Below, piece after piece: positions 28,381 through 37,968 of a stretch of 64,000 bases of DNA. Origin of the DNA: Cyclobacteriaceae bacterium (GTDB lineage Bacteria > Bacteroidota > Bacteroidia > Cytophagales > Cyclobacteriaceae); assembly GCA_020832305.1 (NCBI GenBank), contig JAFIEV010000067.1:248001-312000 (forward strand), given 5' to 3'. The position numbers were made by a program, and so were the translations under genes. Each line of letters opens with the position of its first letter. Within the stretch, counting starts at the first letter, position 1. Under the pieces are notes generated by a model. It ran no database searches. It had not been told where the DNA came from and worked only from the letters and a program-made list of their open reading frames with translations.

Positions 28381-29481
28381 ATGAAAAAAAAGGTATTATT
28401 TATAGATCGTGACGGCACCCTGATCAAGGAGCCTGAAATTGACTTTCAGGTTGATGCATTTGAAAAACTTGAATTTATACCCGGCGCCATTACCTGGTTG
28501 AGAAAGCTGGCATTGGAAAGCGACTACGAACTGGTGATGGTGACCAATCAGGATGGGCTGGGTACCGATTCTTTTCCTGAAGAAAATTTCTGGCCTGTTC
28601 ATAATCTAATGATGAAAACCTTCGAAGGTGAAGGCATCAACTTTTCAGAAGTTTTAATTGACCGATCCTTTGAGCATGAAAACCTGCCGACCCGAAAACC
28701 CGGAACAGGTATGCTGCAACATTATATAGATGGCGCTTATGATCTATCCGCTTCCTATGTTATAGGCGATCGTGTGACAGACCTCCAGCTGGCGGCCAAT
28801 CTGGGATGCCGTGGCATCTATTTCTCTGAAAAAACCCATGATAAGGCCTGCCTGCACACGACTTCCTGGGAAAAGATTTACGAATTTTTGAAAATGCCAC
28901 CCCGCGTTGGTGTGGTAAGGCGCACAACCAGAGAAACAGATATAAAAGTTGAAATCAACCTGGATGGCCGGGGAGAGACACGTATTTCAACCGGACTGGG
29001 CTTTTTTGACCATATGCTGGACCAGCTTGGCAAGCACGGGGGCATTGATATAAGCATAGAAACCAAAGGAGATTTGCACATCGATGAACATCACACCATA
29101 GAAGATACGGGATTGGCATTGGGAGAAGCTTTTCTGGCGGCACTGGGAGACAAAAAAGGCATTACACGATACGGTTTTTTATTGCCCATGGATGATTGTC
29201 TGGCACAAGCTGCCATCGATTTCGGGGGAAGACCCTGGCTGGTTTGGGATGCACCATTTCTACGGGAAAAAGTCGGAGACATGCCCACGGAGATGTTTTA
29301 TCATTTCTTTAAGTCCTTTACCGATACTTCCAAAAGCAATCTCAACATCAAGGCTGAGGGAACCAATGAGCATCATAAGATAGAAGCCATCTTTAAAGCA
29401 TGGGCCAAAGCCATCAAAATGGCAGTAAAGAGAGATGTAAACGCTATGGACCAGCTGCCTTCTACCAAAGGGATATTGTAG
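28381..29481 (+). CDS. hisB: Bifunctional histidinol-phosphatase / imidazoleglycerol-phosphate dehydratase
   Basis: Starting at 28381 gives 366 residues. The N-terminal HAD phosphatase (about 1-165) has the nucleophile motif DRDGTL (D9, D11). The C-terminal dehydratase (about 175-366) has [17 protein letters not shown] and [15 protein letters not shown], with the metal-binding His residues. It catalyses the sixth and eighth steps of histidine synthesis. The zinc loop of enterobacterial HisB (Cys-His-Cys-Cys before RKP) is missing: the segment reads [17 protein letters not shown] without cysteine. No other his gene is near. It is last in the forward cluster. Confidence 0.95.
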   Translation: MKKKVLFIDRDGTLIKEPEIDFQVDAFEKLEFIPGAITWLRKLALESDYELVMVTNQDGLGTDSFPEENFWPVHNLMMKTFEGEGINFSEVLIDRSFEHENLPTRKPGTGMLQHYIDGAYDLSASYVIGDRVTDLQLAANLGCRGIYFSEKTHDKACLHTTSWEKIYEFLKMPPRVGVVRRTTRETDIKVEINLDGRGETRISTGLGFFDHMLDQLGKHGGIDISIETKGDLHIDEHHTIEDTGLALGEAFLAALGDKKGITRYGFLLPMDDCLAQAAIDFGGRPWLVWDAPFLREKVGDMPTEMFYHFFKSFTDTSKSNLNIKAEGTNEHHKIEAIFKAWAKAIKMAVKRDVNAMDQLPSTKGIL

Positions 29482-29502
29482 GGGTGGTGTCTTGGTTGAA
29501 TA

Positions 29503-29776
29503 TTTGTGTCTTAGCGTCTTAGTGGTTACTATTTTTAGAACCACAAAGGCAACAAGACACGAAGAAAATCTTCTAATATCCCTAATGCTATCCATCACCT
29601 AACTAAAATACTTTGTGTCTTAGCGTCTTAGTGGTTACTATTTTGAGAACCACAAAGGCAAAAAGACACGAAGAAAATCTTCCAATATCCCTGAAGCTAT
29701 CCATTACCTAACCAAAATACTTTGTGTCTTAGCGTCTTAGTGGTTACTATTTTGAGAACCACTAAGGCAAGTAGCA
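29503..29776. repeat. 109-bp hairpin repeats, left array (copies 1-3)
   Basis: Three direct copies begin at 29503, 29612 and 29721, a constant period of 109 bases. Copy 3 is cut at about 29776. Each starts TTTGTGTCTTAGCGTCTTAG and can fold into a long imperfect hairpin: GTGTCTT pairs with AAGACAC, and TTAGTGGTT with AACCACAAA. In copy 3 the inner stem is perfect (CTTAGTGGTT with AACCACTAAG). Copies 1 and 2 differ at only a handful of positions. They flank the GxxExxY gene. Confidence 0.9.
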
Positions 29777-29808
29777 GCAATTGGGTAAATTTTAACTTCA
29801 AATCTCGG

Positions 29809-30204
29809 TTACAAAATCATTCTATTAATACCATTTTTAATAATTGGAACATTAAAATTTATTAAATATCCTAACCGACGATTTGTGAGTCTTAAGTGAC
29901 TCAATAACTGGGCCTGCCATAGTGGGTTGAAGTTTTCAACAGCCTTTAGTTCACATATTACAAGATCATTAACAAGAACGTCCATTCGCAGACCCTCATC
30001 AAAAGTTAAATCTTCAAAATGAATTGGCACTATCACTTGCCTTCTAACATCAAAGCCTTGTTTACTCAGAACATAACAGAAGCAAGCCTCATAAACTTTT
30101 TCAAGTAGACCTGGTCCTAATTCTTTATGAACTCTATAAGCAGCTTCTACTATAGCCTTTCCAATAACTTCCTCCTCCACGGTAAGTTGTCTGAATTTTT
30201 TCAT
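29809..30204 (-). CDS. GxxExxY family PD-(D/E)XK nuclease-like protein
   Basis: This 131-residue protein has the family motif in GPGLLEKVYEACFCYVL (G-x-x-E-x-x-Y, about 31-37). A nuclease-like core follows, RMDVLVNDLVICELKAV, with Asp and the E-x-K pair, as in PDDEXK_3. The biochemical role of the family is not established as far as I know. It may be a structured-nucleic-acid nuclease. The gene lies inside an array of 109-bp hairpin repeats, with three copies after its stop and two before its start, and a 53-base inverted repeat sits 5 bases upstream of the ATG. This arrangement suggests a mobile or selfish unit. Confidence 0.9.
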   Translation of the reverse strand: MKKFRQLTVEEEVIGKAIVEAAYRVHKELGPGLLEKVYEACFCYVLSKQGFDVRRQVIVPIHFEDLTFDEGLRMDVLVNDLVICELKAVENFNPLWQAQLLSHLRLTNRRLGYLINFNVPIIKNGINRMIL

Positions 30205-30209
30205 GATTT

Positions 30210-30262
30210 TTCCAATTTAGTTTTAAATAATTGTTTACAATAACAATTTTAAAACATTGGAA
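30210..30262 (-). promoter_or_regulatory. Leader inverted repeat of the GxxExxY gene
   Basis: On the minus strand TTCCAAT, GTTTTAAA and ATTGTT pair with AACAAT, TTTAAAAC and ATTGGAA, giving 21 base pairs interrupted by two small bulges around a 6-base loop. It lies 5 bases before the start codon, so in mRNA it could hide the ribosome site. Confidence 0.65.
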
Positions 30263-30280
30263 ATAAAAATATAAGTATAC

Positions 30281-30440
30281 GTCTTAGTGGTTACTATTTT
30301 GAGAGCCACAAAGGCACCAGGACATGAAGAAAATCTTCTAATATCCCTAACGCTATCCATTACCCAACCACAATACTTTGTGTCTTAGCGTCTTAGTGGT
30401 TACTATTTTGAGAACCACAAAGGCACCAAGACACGAAGAT
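30281..30440. repeat. 109-bp hairpin repeats, right array (copies 4-5)
   Basis: Copy 4 is missing its first 13 bases (starts 30281, virtual start 30268), and copy 5 starts at 30377, again 109 bases later. Copy 5 ends near 30440. They have the same orientation as the left array. The distance from copy 3 to the virtual start of copy 4 is 547 bases, close to five periods. Confidence 0.88.
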
Positions 30441-30459
30441 GAAAATCAACCCATTATAT

Positions 30460-32781
30460 TTAAAAAGGATAACCCACTGCTATATTGAGTATCATATTTT
30501 CGCGGCGCCATGATCGGTTCCATGGACTGATTTCATTAATAACCCATGGACTACCTGACTCCCGGCCGGGTATGCGCAGGGGAAAAGCGGTATCGAAGCG
30601 CAAAACGATAAAATCTATGTCTATACGAAAGCCAAAACCAGTTCCTACCGCTAGTTGACTTGCAAAATTATCCCATTTAAAACCGGATCCCGGTCGCTGA
30701 GGGTCTTCATCTATCAACCAAATGTTTCCTGCATCGAGAAATACTGCGCCTTTCAGGTAACTAATTATGTCAAACCTGTATTCTGTACTTGCCTCGAGCT
30801 TAATATCTCCACTCTGGTCAACAAGCAAAAAACCCCTCCGATTAACGCGCCTTGTATTGAAATATGAACCAGGGCCAACCGTTCTTGCCTGAAAAGCCCG
30901 TATGCTATTGGGCCCTCCGACAAAAAATTGCTTTAAAAAAGGCATGGTACTTGCATTGCCATAGGGCACCCCTACTCCAGCTACAAACCTGGTGGCTAGT
31001 GTGTTTTTGCGATCGAGTTTAAAAAAATATCTTACATCAACCTGGGTTTTGGCATATTGAGCGAAAGGCAAGCCCAAAATCTGATTACTTTCATTCTCGC
31101 CCAGTTCTCGCCCATCCAATAAATGGTACAAACCATTGGCCAAATTACCGGCTACATCCACATCCGTTTTTAAATACAGTCCACCTCTTTTCTCTTTATC
31201 ATATAAAGTATTGTAAATAAATGAATAATTTGTACCGAGTATAAACTGTTCGCTAAAGCTCCTTCGCACAATGGGGTTCTCCTGAAGAAATTCCTCAAAT
31301 TCAGCTGATGTTTTTGCCAGTTTCACATAGCTGATGTCTATAAGTCTGAAAATATGATTATTATATAAAGTGCTTTTCCAATTGTAGCCATAAGAAAGAT
31401 TGAAGCTGTTTAGTTGAAATAACCCTACCCTTCTTGCGGTATTGAACCCGATAGACGTTAAGGTAGAAGGCATAAATTCCCCTACCCTTCCTTGCCTGAA
31501 GTTAAACGGTCGCAAGCCGGCTAGTCGTAGATTAGCATCAACCCCCAATTCGTAATTGGTGTTGGTTCCTCCGCTTCCTATCTGCCATTCAAATCGATTG
31601 GTGAGATTGATGGTCAGGTTTTCAGCGCCTCCAAAAAGGTTGCGGTTCTGAAAACTGAGCTTGAGGCCAGGTCCTGCAAAGTTATTTGATTTGGAGATGG
31701 TGCTCGCTTCTGCCCGCAATGACATTCGCGGCAGGGTAGAAAGATAGACGATGGCGTCGAGTTCTGGATTTTCACTTCCTTCAACGGGATTAAACTCTAT
31801 ATTTGCGAAGCGGAAAACCCCCATGCCCATTAAATAGTTCAGACTACGCGAATGGGCAGACCTTGAATACCTTTGACCTTGCCCGAAATAAATATTGGTG
31901 AGTATACTTTGTGGCTTGAAAATTTCACGTCTCACCAGGTACATATAACCATCGATAAGCAATGTGTCACTTGGTTGATAATTTTCAAAAATGAAATCAG
32001 AATGCACCGATATATTTCGTATTGAATAGGATTGTTTTACAATAGAGGAAACTTCCTTTTTTAACTGAAAAAGCAAACGAACAGTATGGTTTTGGTTTGA
32101 TGTATCTGCCTGAAATAAAAATGATGAAGCTGTAAGATAATAATAACCTTTATCACGAAGGTTTCCGGCAATTCTTTCCCTTTCCTTTTTCAGGTTATCA
32201 AGTGTATAAATGGTCCCCTGTAGCCTTTGAGTATGCTGCTGTTCAAGCATGATTTCCCTGCCAAGCGCATCATCATCAAACTGAAAACCGATGGTATCGA
32301 TCCTGTAAGGTGCACCTGGCTCAATTTCATAATCTATACTTGCTGTTTTCCTTTTTCTATGGATTTTAAAATCTGTCCTTGCATTGAAATACCCATTGTG
32401 GTACATCCTGTTTTCCATAAGCCTCGCCGTATTTTGTATAGCTATATCAGATAGATATACAGGTTCTTCTCCCAATTTGTATTTGAGAAAATACTTTATG
32501 CCCCTATCCTTACTAGGTTCACCGACGCTGTTGTAAATAGCCAGAAAAGGTCGCATAAACAAAAGTTTTGTATTGGGAGTAGGCTCAGCAACATCTTCCA
32601 GCGCATTACTTAACTGAAATCGTTTGACAATTGTCGTATCGGTCAGAAACTTTAATTGCATTCCTGTATAAAGTGCATCTCCTTCCGGTATTTTCCTCAA
32701 ACCGGTACATCCGTACGCAGCCCATATTCCTGCATAGAGCATCCAAATTCCCAGAAGTTTTTGCACCTTTATACTATTCAT
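30460..32781 (-). CDS. tamL: TamL: Omp85-family outer-membrane assembly lipoprotein
   Basis: This 773-residue protein has a lipoprotein signal (AAYGC, C25). POTRA-like repeats follow at about 30-330 (LMENRMYHNGYFNARTDFKI; ERIAGNLRDKGYYYLTASSF). A 16-strand-type barrel includes FFVGGPNSIRAFQARTVGPGS, matching the Omp85 loop-6 region (G-x-x-S-(I/V)-R-x-(F/Y)), and the protein ends in LNIAVGYPF. The family inserts proteins or lipids into the outer membrane. TamL is the lipidated TamA variant of Bacteroidota. The start overlaps the tamB 3' end by 8 bases, so translational coupling is likely. Confidence 0.92.
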   Translation of the reverse strand: MNSIKVQKLLGIWMLYAGIWAAYGCTGLRKIPEGDALYTGMQLKFLTDTTIVKRFQLSNALEDVAEPTPNTKLLFMRPFLAIYNSVGEPSKDRGIKYFLKYKLGEEPVYLSDIAIQNTARLMENRMYHNGYFNARTDFKIHRKRKTASIDYEIEPGAPYRIDTIGFQFDDDALGREIMLEQQHTQRLQGTIYTLDNLKKERERIAGNLRDKGYYYLTASSFLFQADTSNQNHTVRLLFQLKKEVSSIVKQSYSIRNISVHSDFIFENYQPSDTLLIDGYMYLVRREIFKPQSILTNIYFGQGQRYSRSAHSRSLNYLMGMGVFRFANIEFNPVEGSENPELDAIVYLSTLPRMSLRAEASTISKSNNFAGPGLKLSFQNRNLFGGAENLTINLTNRFEWQIGSGGTNTNYELGVDANLRLAGLRPFNFRQGRVGEFMPSTLTSIGFNTARRVGLFQLNSFNLSYGYNWKSTLYNNHIFRLIDISYVKLAKTSAEFEEFLQENPIVRRSFSEQFILGTNYSFIYNTLYDKEKRGGLYLKTDVDVAGNLANGLYHLLDGRELGENESNQILGLPFAQYAKTQVDVRYFFKLDRKNTLATRFVAGVGVPYGNASTMPFLKQFFVGGPNSIRAFQARTVGPGSYFNTRRVNRRGFLLVDQSGDIKLEASTEYRFDIISYLKGAVFLDAGNIWLIDEDPQRPGSGFKWDNFASQLAVGTGFGFRIDIDFIVLRFDTAFPLRIPGRESGSPWVINEISPWNRSWRRENMILNIAVGYPF

Positions 32782-35700
32782 TTTCAGTAGGATTCAAAAG
32801 CTCTTTACCTTCTTCGGGTTTAAGCGCATCAGTTTTTTTTATCTTTTTTTCGGCAGGCGGAACTTTTTTTGCAGGGCGTTTAAAATAGTCAAAGTCCCTT
32901 ACGAAAATAAAGGCAATGCCTGTTCTTATAAGCTCGCCATCGAAATCGTCAAAAATATTTTCCCTGAATCCGCGAAGGCGATACTTGCCATCTTCGGTTA
33001 TTTTATAGGTGACTGACATATTAGGTTCAAGGCCTGTCATCTGGTTTTGTCTTTGAGGATTACCTTCGACGTCGAATGCTCCTGCGATTTCTACTGTTAG
33101 CCGATCATCGAAAAAATTTTTTCGTACGTCTACGGCAAGTTCTGTGCGGGTATCTGCTCCATTTGCATTGCCAACCACGCCGTCGTAAGTTTGCAGCTGA
33201 AAATTGAGGTCAACTCCTCTGATATATCGACCCGAAAGGCGGTTAAGTTGCTCAGAAAGTAATCCATTAACACTATTTCGGGCGGCGGTGGTTGCCATAC
33301 TTCCGGCAGACACAGCGCCATCTCCGGGCTCATCACTTATAAAAGCCCCAAATACCAGCAACGCAAAAACCTGTTTATTGAGTTCGTTTTCTCGTTCAGG
33401 AGTACGCATGTACATCAATCTGTTATTAACTTGCGGATGTCTGCCCTTTTCAGCATCCGGCAAGTCAATGTCAAATCGAATATCAGGCTTTAAAACATCA
33501 CCATCAATTTTTATATAAACATCAAATGGCAGTTTTTGTCCACTGGCATCCCGTGTTCCCAGCAATTCAGCGGGTGCTGCCCGCACCCTGTGAATGGCTG
33601 TAAGCCTTGCCCGTGGTTCAAATGTATTGCCACTCCAGACTATATTGCTGCCTTTCTCCAGAGTGAATTCCTTTTTCACCAAACCGTAAAAAGAAAGCAT
33701 ATAATAACCCTCTGCTATTTCATAATTACCGGTAAGGGTACTCATGCCACTTGGACTCAAGGAAAAATTCAGATTTGCCGATCCTTTGAGAGAAACATGG
33801 TCGCCAGACCGCGGATCAATAACTACGGTAATTTTAGCTGCGGGATCAAGCTCAATGATGGCCTGAATATCGAGGCCGGCAAAGCGTTCTGTAAGTGTAT
33901 CGGCCTGCATGATTTTCATAGCCCGCGACATAATAGAATCTATCACGATTTTCTCTTCAAAATCAACATATTCTATAATTTCAGAATCATCTATAAGGTT
34001 CATTTCCTCCGCTGGAAGCACAAGGGTAAGATCGGTGTTTGCCAGTATTCGCAATCTGGACTGAATAATTGGCAGATCCATATCCCCCGTAATACTCGTT
34101 TGTGTGTTCATTATCAATTTGCCGAATAAACTTTCATTCTGATCTCTTGTAGTATTTATCGCTTCAAATTTTTCAGCTTGTAAGTCTAGTTCAAACCAAA
34201 AATAACTGTAATCGCGGGTGAAGATATTGCCATTGAGTATGAAGGGATTGCCTGACACATCAAGAATGGTAAAGTCATTGAAAACTACTTGCTGCCGGTC
34301 AAAGCGCAAAGTTTGATCCTCAATTTTAATAATGGTTTCAACGCCAGGCAACTGAATCATGGCGTTTTGAAGCCTCATTTCGCCGTTAATTTCCGGTTCA
34401 CTCATAGTGCCGGTAGCTTTTAAATTTCCCGTGAGTGTTCCCTGCAGTTGTTTCACTGAATTTCCAGTAAAAATTCTTGCCGTTTCAAGATCAAAGTTCC
34501 TGATAATAAGATCCATTTCCAGGTGTCCCAAACTGTCACTGAGTGGCATCTGGCCTTGTAATTGCACGAGATTTTTGCCCAGTAAGCCAGCCTGCAATTC
34601 CAGCAGATGGCGATTTTCATTATTCATTTTCAAGAAAAAATCGCCTATTTCTACACCAGCTATTGCAAGTGTTTTGATATTTAAATCGGTCGAAAAAGCC
34701 CACGCCTCCTCGGCTGTATTGATTACAATATCTCCGTTTAGCCGACCTCCAGCCAGCGTTTCCTCTCCCGGTATTTCGACAAGATTCAAAAAATTTCCCA
34801 GATCAAAATTTTTGAATAAAATTTCCAGATTATGATTGTCATTATCAAATTCAATTCTTTGCGATCCGCTGTGAAAATCCATTTCATGAAAATATAAACC
34901 ACGATCGGAGAAAGTGGCGAAGTTGTTTTCGCTAATATTCCAGTTTTCATAGTTGAGTATTACCTGATCATGTAAAAAGCTAAATACGATGGCTGAGTCA
35001 TTTTTATCCAGATTGCCCATCAGGCGGTAGCGGGTCTGATCTTTAGAATCACCTATGTAAAAAGCCTGATAAGCTGATTGATTTCTCAACAATCCGCCAA
35101 GCGTCAAATGATGCAGGTATAAGGTGTCGTAACCCAGCTCTTTCAAACTGAAATAATAGCGCAAGGCATTTTGATCTGACTGAGCCCTGAGATAAATTGA
35201 GTCAGCCACAAGCTTGCCATATTCCAATCCTTTCAAAAGTGCATTAAAGCGGAGGTCGTGCTTATCTTCATCAAATTCCAATAAAACAGATGCCTCCTTG
35301 AGACGACTCAAACCAGCTACATACTCCTGGTCAATCAATCTGTGTTCATCGAGGTTCAAAACCAAACGCATATTTTTTCCAGTGGACCCAAGATAAGTGC
35401 TATCTGGGTCAAAGTAATATTTCATATGATTTTTAAACACCCCTACAAATTCGCTGAAATGAAAATTGGCAAGCATGTTTCCCTGTACCAGCTCTGATCG
35501 CAACTTTACTTCAGAAATGCTGTCATGGGCCAGGGCAGATATAAATATGGAATCAATAAAATACCTGTCCATCCTTTTCAGAACATCTAAATCAGATATT
35601 TTCGCTTCTGCCTCTAAAAAGTTTCCCGGCCCAATTTGCAGACTTGCATCAAGGTTTACAGCAGCTCTTACCGGTTGAAAGGTGAATCCCGTACTTTGTA

Positions 35701-37834
35701 AATCAGCATGCTGCAACGCTGCATTCAGGCTGAGCTTATAGCTGGAACTATCGACCCAGGCTTCCATGTTTGCGATCAGGTTTAGTGCCGGATCTTCTAT
35801 TTCCAGTTTCAGATTATATTTATTTGCTGCAAGAGAAAAATCAGCGCGTATAGGTTGGTAGGTATAATTTTTAAACCGAAGGTCATTCAGTTGCAACACC
35901 CCCTTCCCTTCCGGATTACCTGATTTGATTTGAAAGAGTTTCGTTTCCAACTCCAGTTCGGTGATAAATAAATCCGGCACCTGTGCGAGTAGTCCGGCAT
36001 GAAGTGAATCTGCCTTTAACACTACGGCCAGATTGTCGGTTTCGGCTCCCGGTAAATCTTCATATTGCATACTTGCCAGAATATTACCCCAAGATGAAGT
36101 AAAATACATCTCTGCCGAAAGGGCCTGCATTGAGCCCTTAATTTCGGACTTTAGCTGCAGGTATTTAGGCCAATCTGTTTCACCTGGTGGTGTAATATTT
36201 GGCAATGCCTTTTCCAGCATGGCTCCCGAGACATAGAGTGGTTCTATCTTCAAATCAACATAAAGATCATCCGGAGTCCTAAGATTTTTCAAATGGCCTT
36301 CCACATGCAACATGCTTTTATCCGCTGTGGTAAGCTCAAGAAAATGAAAATTCATATGTTGCAGGTTCCCTTCTATATGGGTCGAAATTGTGACATCACT
36401 TAAATATTTGTGAAAGGATGAATCAATTTGGGGTATTTTTTTGAGATCTGTTAAACTTAACCTCATGTCGGGTATCAGAAGGTAGGCATCAACGCTTTCG
36501 CTCATGGCAAAGAGTGCCGCCGGATTTTCATATTGCAAGCCCAATTCCAGGTTTTGAAGTCCACTTGTATTGAGTTGAAAATCACTTACCAGTAAAGACA
36601 AAGCCTTATCATCTGCCTGCAATACCATGGATGTATTAAGTCTTAGAGAGTCATCATCGCTCTGCAAGGCCAAATTTGACATATTCAAGCCAATATGATC
36701 TGCGTGGAGTTTTATATCCCGCAGATCAAAATCTATTAAAATACCGCTTTCCATGCTTTCAAGGAGTGGAAAATCATCTATGCCTGGTATTCCCTGCAAT
36801 TGCAAACGGGTATTTTGTATCAAGAAGTTATTACCTCTGATTTCCCATGGCAGGGTTGATAATAATTGTTCAGGTGATGATGATTCATCAGATGATTTAG
36901 CTTGAGTGGCAGAAGTGCGTTTTAAGGAAAGGTGCAGATCATGGGAATCCATTAAAATTTGGTCAAAACTGAGACTTTGATCTGCAATATCAACTGCGAG
37001 CTCGTTTAAATTTAACAATTGAATATCGTAGGAAATATCTATGTCTGGGCTTTGCATTTCAAAACTGCTTTCCAGAATTTTCAGCGAGACCAAATGAACT
37101 TCAAATGCTGTTTTTTCCTTGCTGCTGTCGACCTCCGGTAACAGGTAACCTTCGTACATATCGAGCTGAATAGCTGTACGGTTGATGAATATTTCGTCAA
37201 GAAATACAGACGGATTCTCAAGTTGCAGCTTAATGTTGCCCAATGACAATGCCTCGGAATGAACTGACAGGTCTACCCCCAGACCTGCATCCTCAAAGTC
37301 AAAGCGCGCATTTTTCAAGATAAGCTTGCTGAGTGATACCGTCCAGAAAGAAGGCTCACTTTCCAAATTCTCAAGGTTATCAGTCTCAGCTGTTTCATCA
37401 CGCAAAAATATTCTAACCACATTTAACAAAGAATCTCCATTTTTTCTATGAAGGTTAATGTAAACATCCTCCAATTGCAGTGATGCCCTGGCCTCTTTTC
37501 GCAATAAAGGCCAGATTTTCACTCCGGCATGAATCTTATTTGCAAACAGTAAAGTATCACCACCCTGATCTTCTGCGTAAACCCCCTTTATGTTAACATT
37601 GCTGAACCATGTAATGGAAATATTTTCAATTCTAATCTCTACGTCCAGATTTTTTTTAGCCTGATCTACGACATATTTTAGAAGTGCGTTTTGAACGAAT
37701 GGCAGCTGTACAAGGCCGGTAATTAAAAGTGAAAGAAAAAGCAATGCACCTGCAGACCAGAGCAAAAAACGAACTAGCCATTTTGCTCTCTTTGTGCGGT
37801 CTATTTTCTTTTCTGATGTCTCAGTATCTTTCAA
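32774..37834 (-). CDS. tamB: TamB: inner-membrane translocation and assembly protein
   Basis: This 1686-residue protein has a cytoplasmic basic start and one membrane helix (about 19-43, LVRFLLWSAGALLFLSLLITG). A very long beta-rich AsmA/TamB repeat region follows, and the C-terminal TamB (DUF490) domain lies at about 1340-1640 (NYEIAEGYYMLSFYGLVKKEFTLEKGS; PFDVYIKIDGDVLKPDIRFDIDLP). TamB-like proteins form a hydrophobic groove across the periplasm for lipid transport and work with TamA/TamL. A Lys-rich tail ends the protein. The partner tamL overlaps it by 8 bases downstream. Confidence 0.93.
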   Translation of the reverse strand: MKDTETSEKKIDRTKRAKWLVRFLLWSAGALLFLSLLITGLVQLPFVQNALLKYVVDQAKKNLDVEIRIENISITWFSNVNIKGVYAEDQGGDTLLFANKIHAGVKIWPLLRKEARASLQLEDVYINLHRKNGDSLLNVVRIFLRDETAETDNLENLESEPSFWTVSLSKLILKNARFDFEDAGLGVDLSVHSEALSLGNIKLQLENPSVFLDEIFINRTAIQLDMYEGYLLPEVDSSKEKTAFEVHLVSLKILESSFEMQSPDIDISYDIQLLNLNELAVDIADQSLSFDQILMDSHDLHLSLKRTSATQAKSSDESSSPEQLLSTLPWEIRGNNFLIQNTRLQLQGIPGIDDFPLLESMESGILIDFDLRDIKLHADHIGLNMSNLALQSDDDSLRLNTSMVLQADDKALSLLVSDFQLNTSGLQNLELGLQYENPAALFAMSESVDAYLLIPDMRLSLTDLKKIPQIDSSFHKYLSDVTISTHIEGNLQHMNFHFLELTTADKSMLHVEGHLKNLRTPDDLYVDLKIEPLYVSGAMLEKALPNITPPGETDWPKYLQLKSEIKGSMQALSAEMYFTSSWGNILASMQYEDLPGAETDNLAVVLKADSLHAGLLAQVPDLFITELELETKLFQIKSGNPEGKGVLQLNDLRFKNYTYQPIRADFSLAANKYNLKLEIEDPALNLIANMEAWVDSSSYKLSLNAALQHADLQSTGFTFQPVRAAVNLDASLQIGPGNFLEAEAKISDLDVLKRMDRYFIDSIFISALAHDSISEVKLRSELVQGNMLANFHFSEFVGVFKNHMKYYFDPDSTYLGSTGKNMRLVLNLDEHRLIDQEYVAGLSRLKEASVLLEFDEDKHDLRFNALLKGLEYGKLVADSIYLRAQSDQNALRYYFSLKELGYDTLYLHHLTLGGLLRNQSAYQAFYIGDSKDQTRYRLMGNLDKNDSAIVFSFLHDQVILNYENWNISENNFATFSDRGLYFHEMDFHSGSQRIEFDNDNHNLEILFKNFDLGNFLNLVEIPGEETLAGGRLNGDIVINTAEEAWAFSTDLNIKTLAIAGVEIGDFFLKMNNENRHLLELQAGLLGKNLVQLQGQMPLSDSLGHLEMDLIIRNFDLETARIFTGNSVKQLQGTLTGNLKATGTMSEPEINGEMRLQNAMIQLPGVETIIKIEDQTLRFDRQQVVFNDFTILDVSGNPFILNGNIFTRDYSYFWFELDLQAEKFEAINTTRDQNESLFGKLIMNTQTSITGDMDLPIIQSRLRILANTDLTLVLPAEEMNLIDDSEIIEYVDFEEKIVIDSIMSRAMKIMQADTLTERFAGLDIQAIIELDPAAKITVVIDPRSGDHVSLKGSANLNFSLSPSGMSTLTGNYEIAEGYYMLSFYGLVKKEFTLEKGSNIVWSGNTFEPRARLTAIHRVRAAPAELLGTRDASGQKLPFDVYIKIDGDVLKPDIRFDIDLPDAEKGRHPQVNNRLMYMRTPERENELNKQVFALLVFGAFISDEPGDGAVSAGSMATTAARNSVNGLLSEQLNRLSGRYIRGVDLNFQLQTYDGVVGNANGADTRTELAVDVRKNFFDDRLTVEIAGAFDVEGNPQRQNQMTGLEPNMSVTYKITEDGKYRLRGFRENIFDDFDGELIRTGIAFIFVRDFDYFKRPAKKVPPAEKKIKKTDALKPEEGKELLNPTENE

Positions 37835-37968
37835 AATCGCAATGCATTACACACCAATAAATCTATATCCTTATGGTATTTAAGTTAGAACCTATTAATC
37901 TAACAAAAAAAACCTATGATTTGATATGACTGGCTTAATAAAAAGACTTAATCAGAATCTTGTTGATA

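Noticed and set aside
29503-30440. Repeat array as a CRISPR
   Set aside because: The 109-base units are repeated in full with no unique spacers, they form hairpins throughout, and no cas genes are present.
37835-37968. Terminator hairpin GTTAGA/TCTAAC between the Anbu and tamB genes
   Set aside because: The adjacent run is of A on the plus strand after the stem, so neither strand gives a proper stem followed by T.
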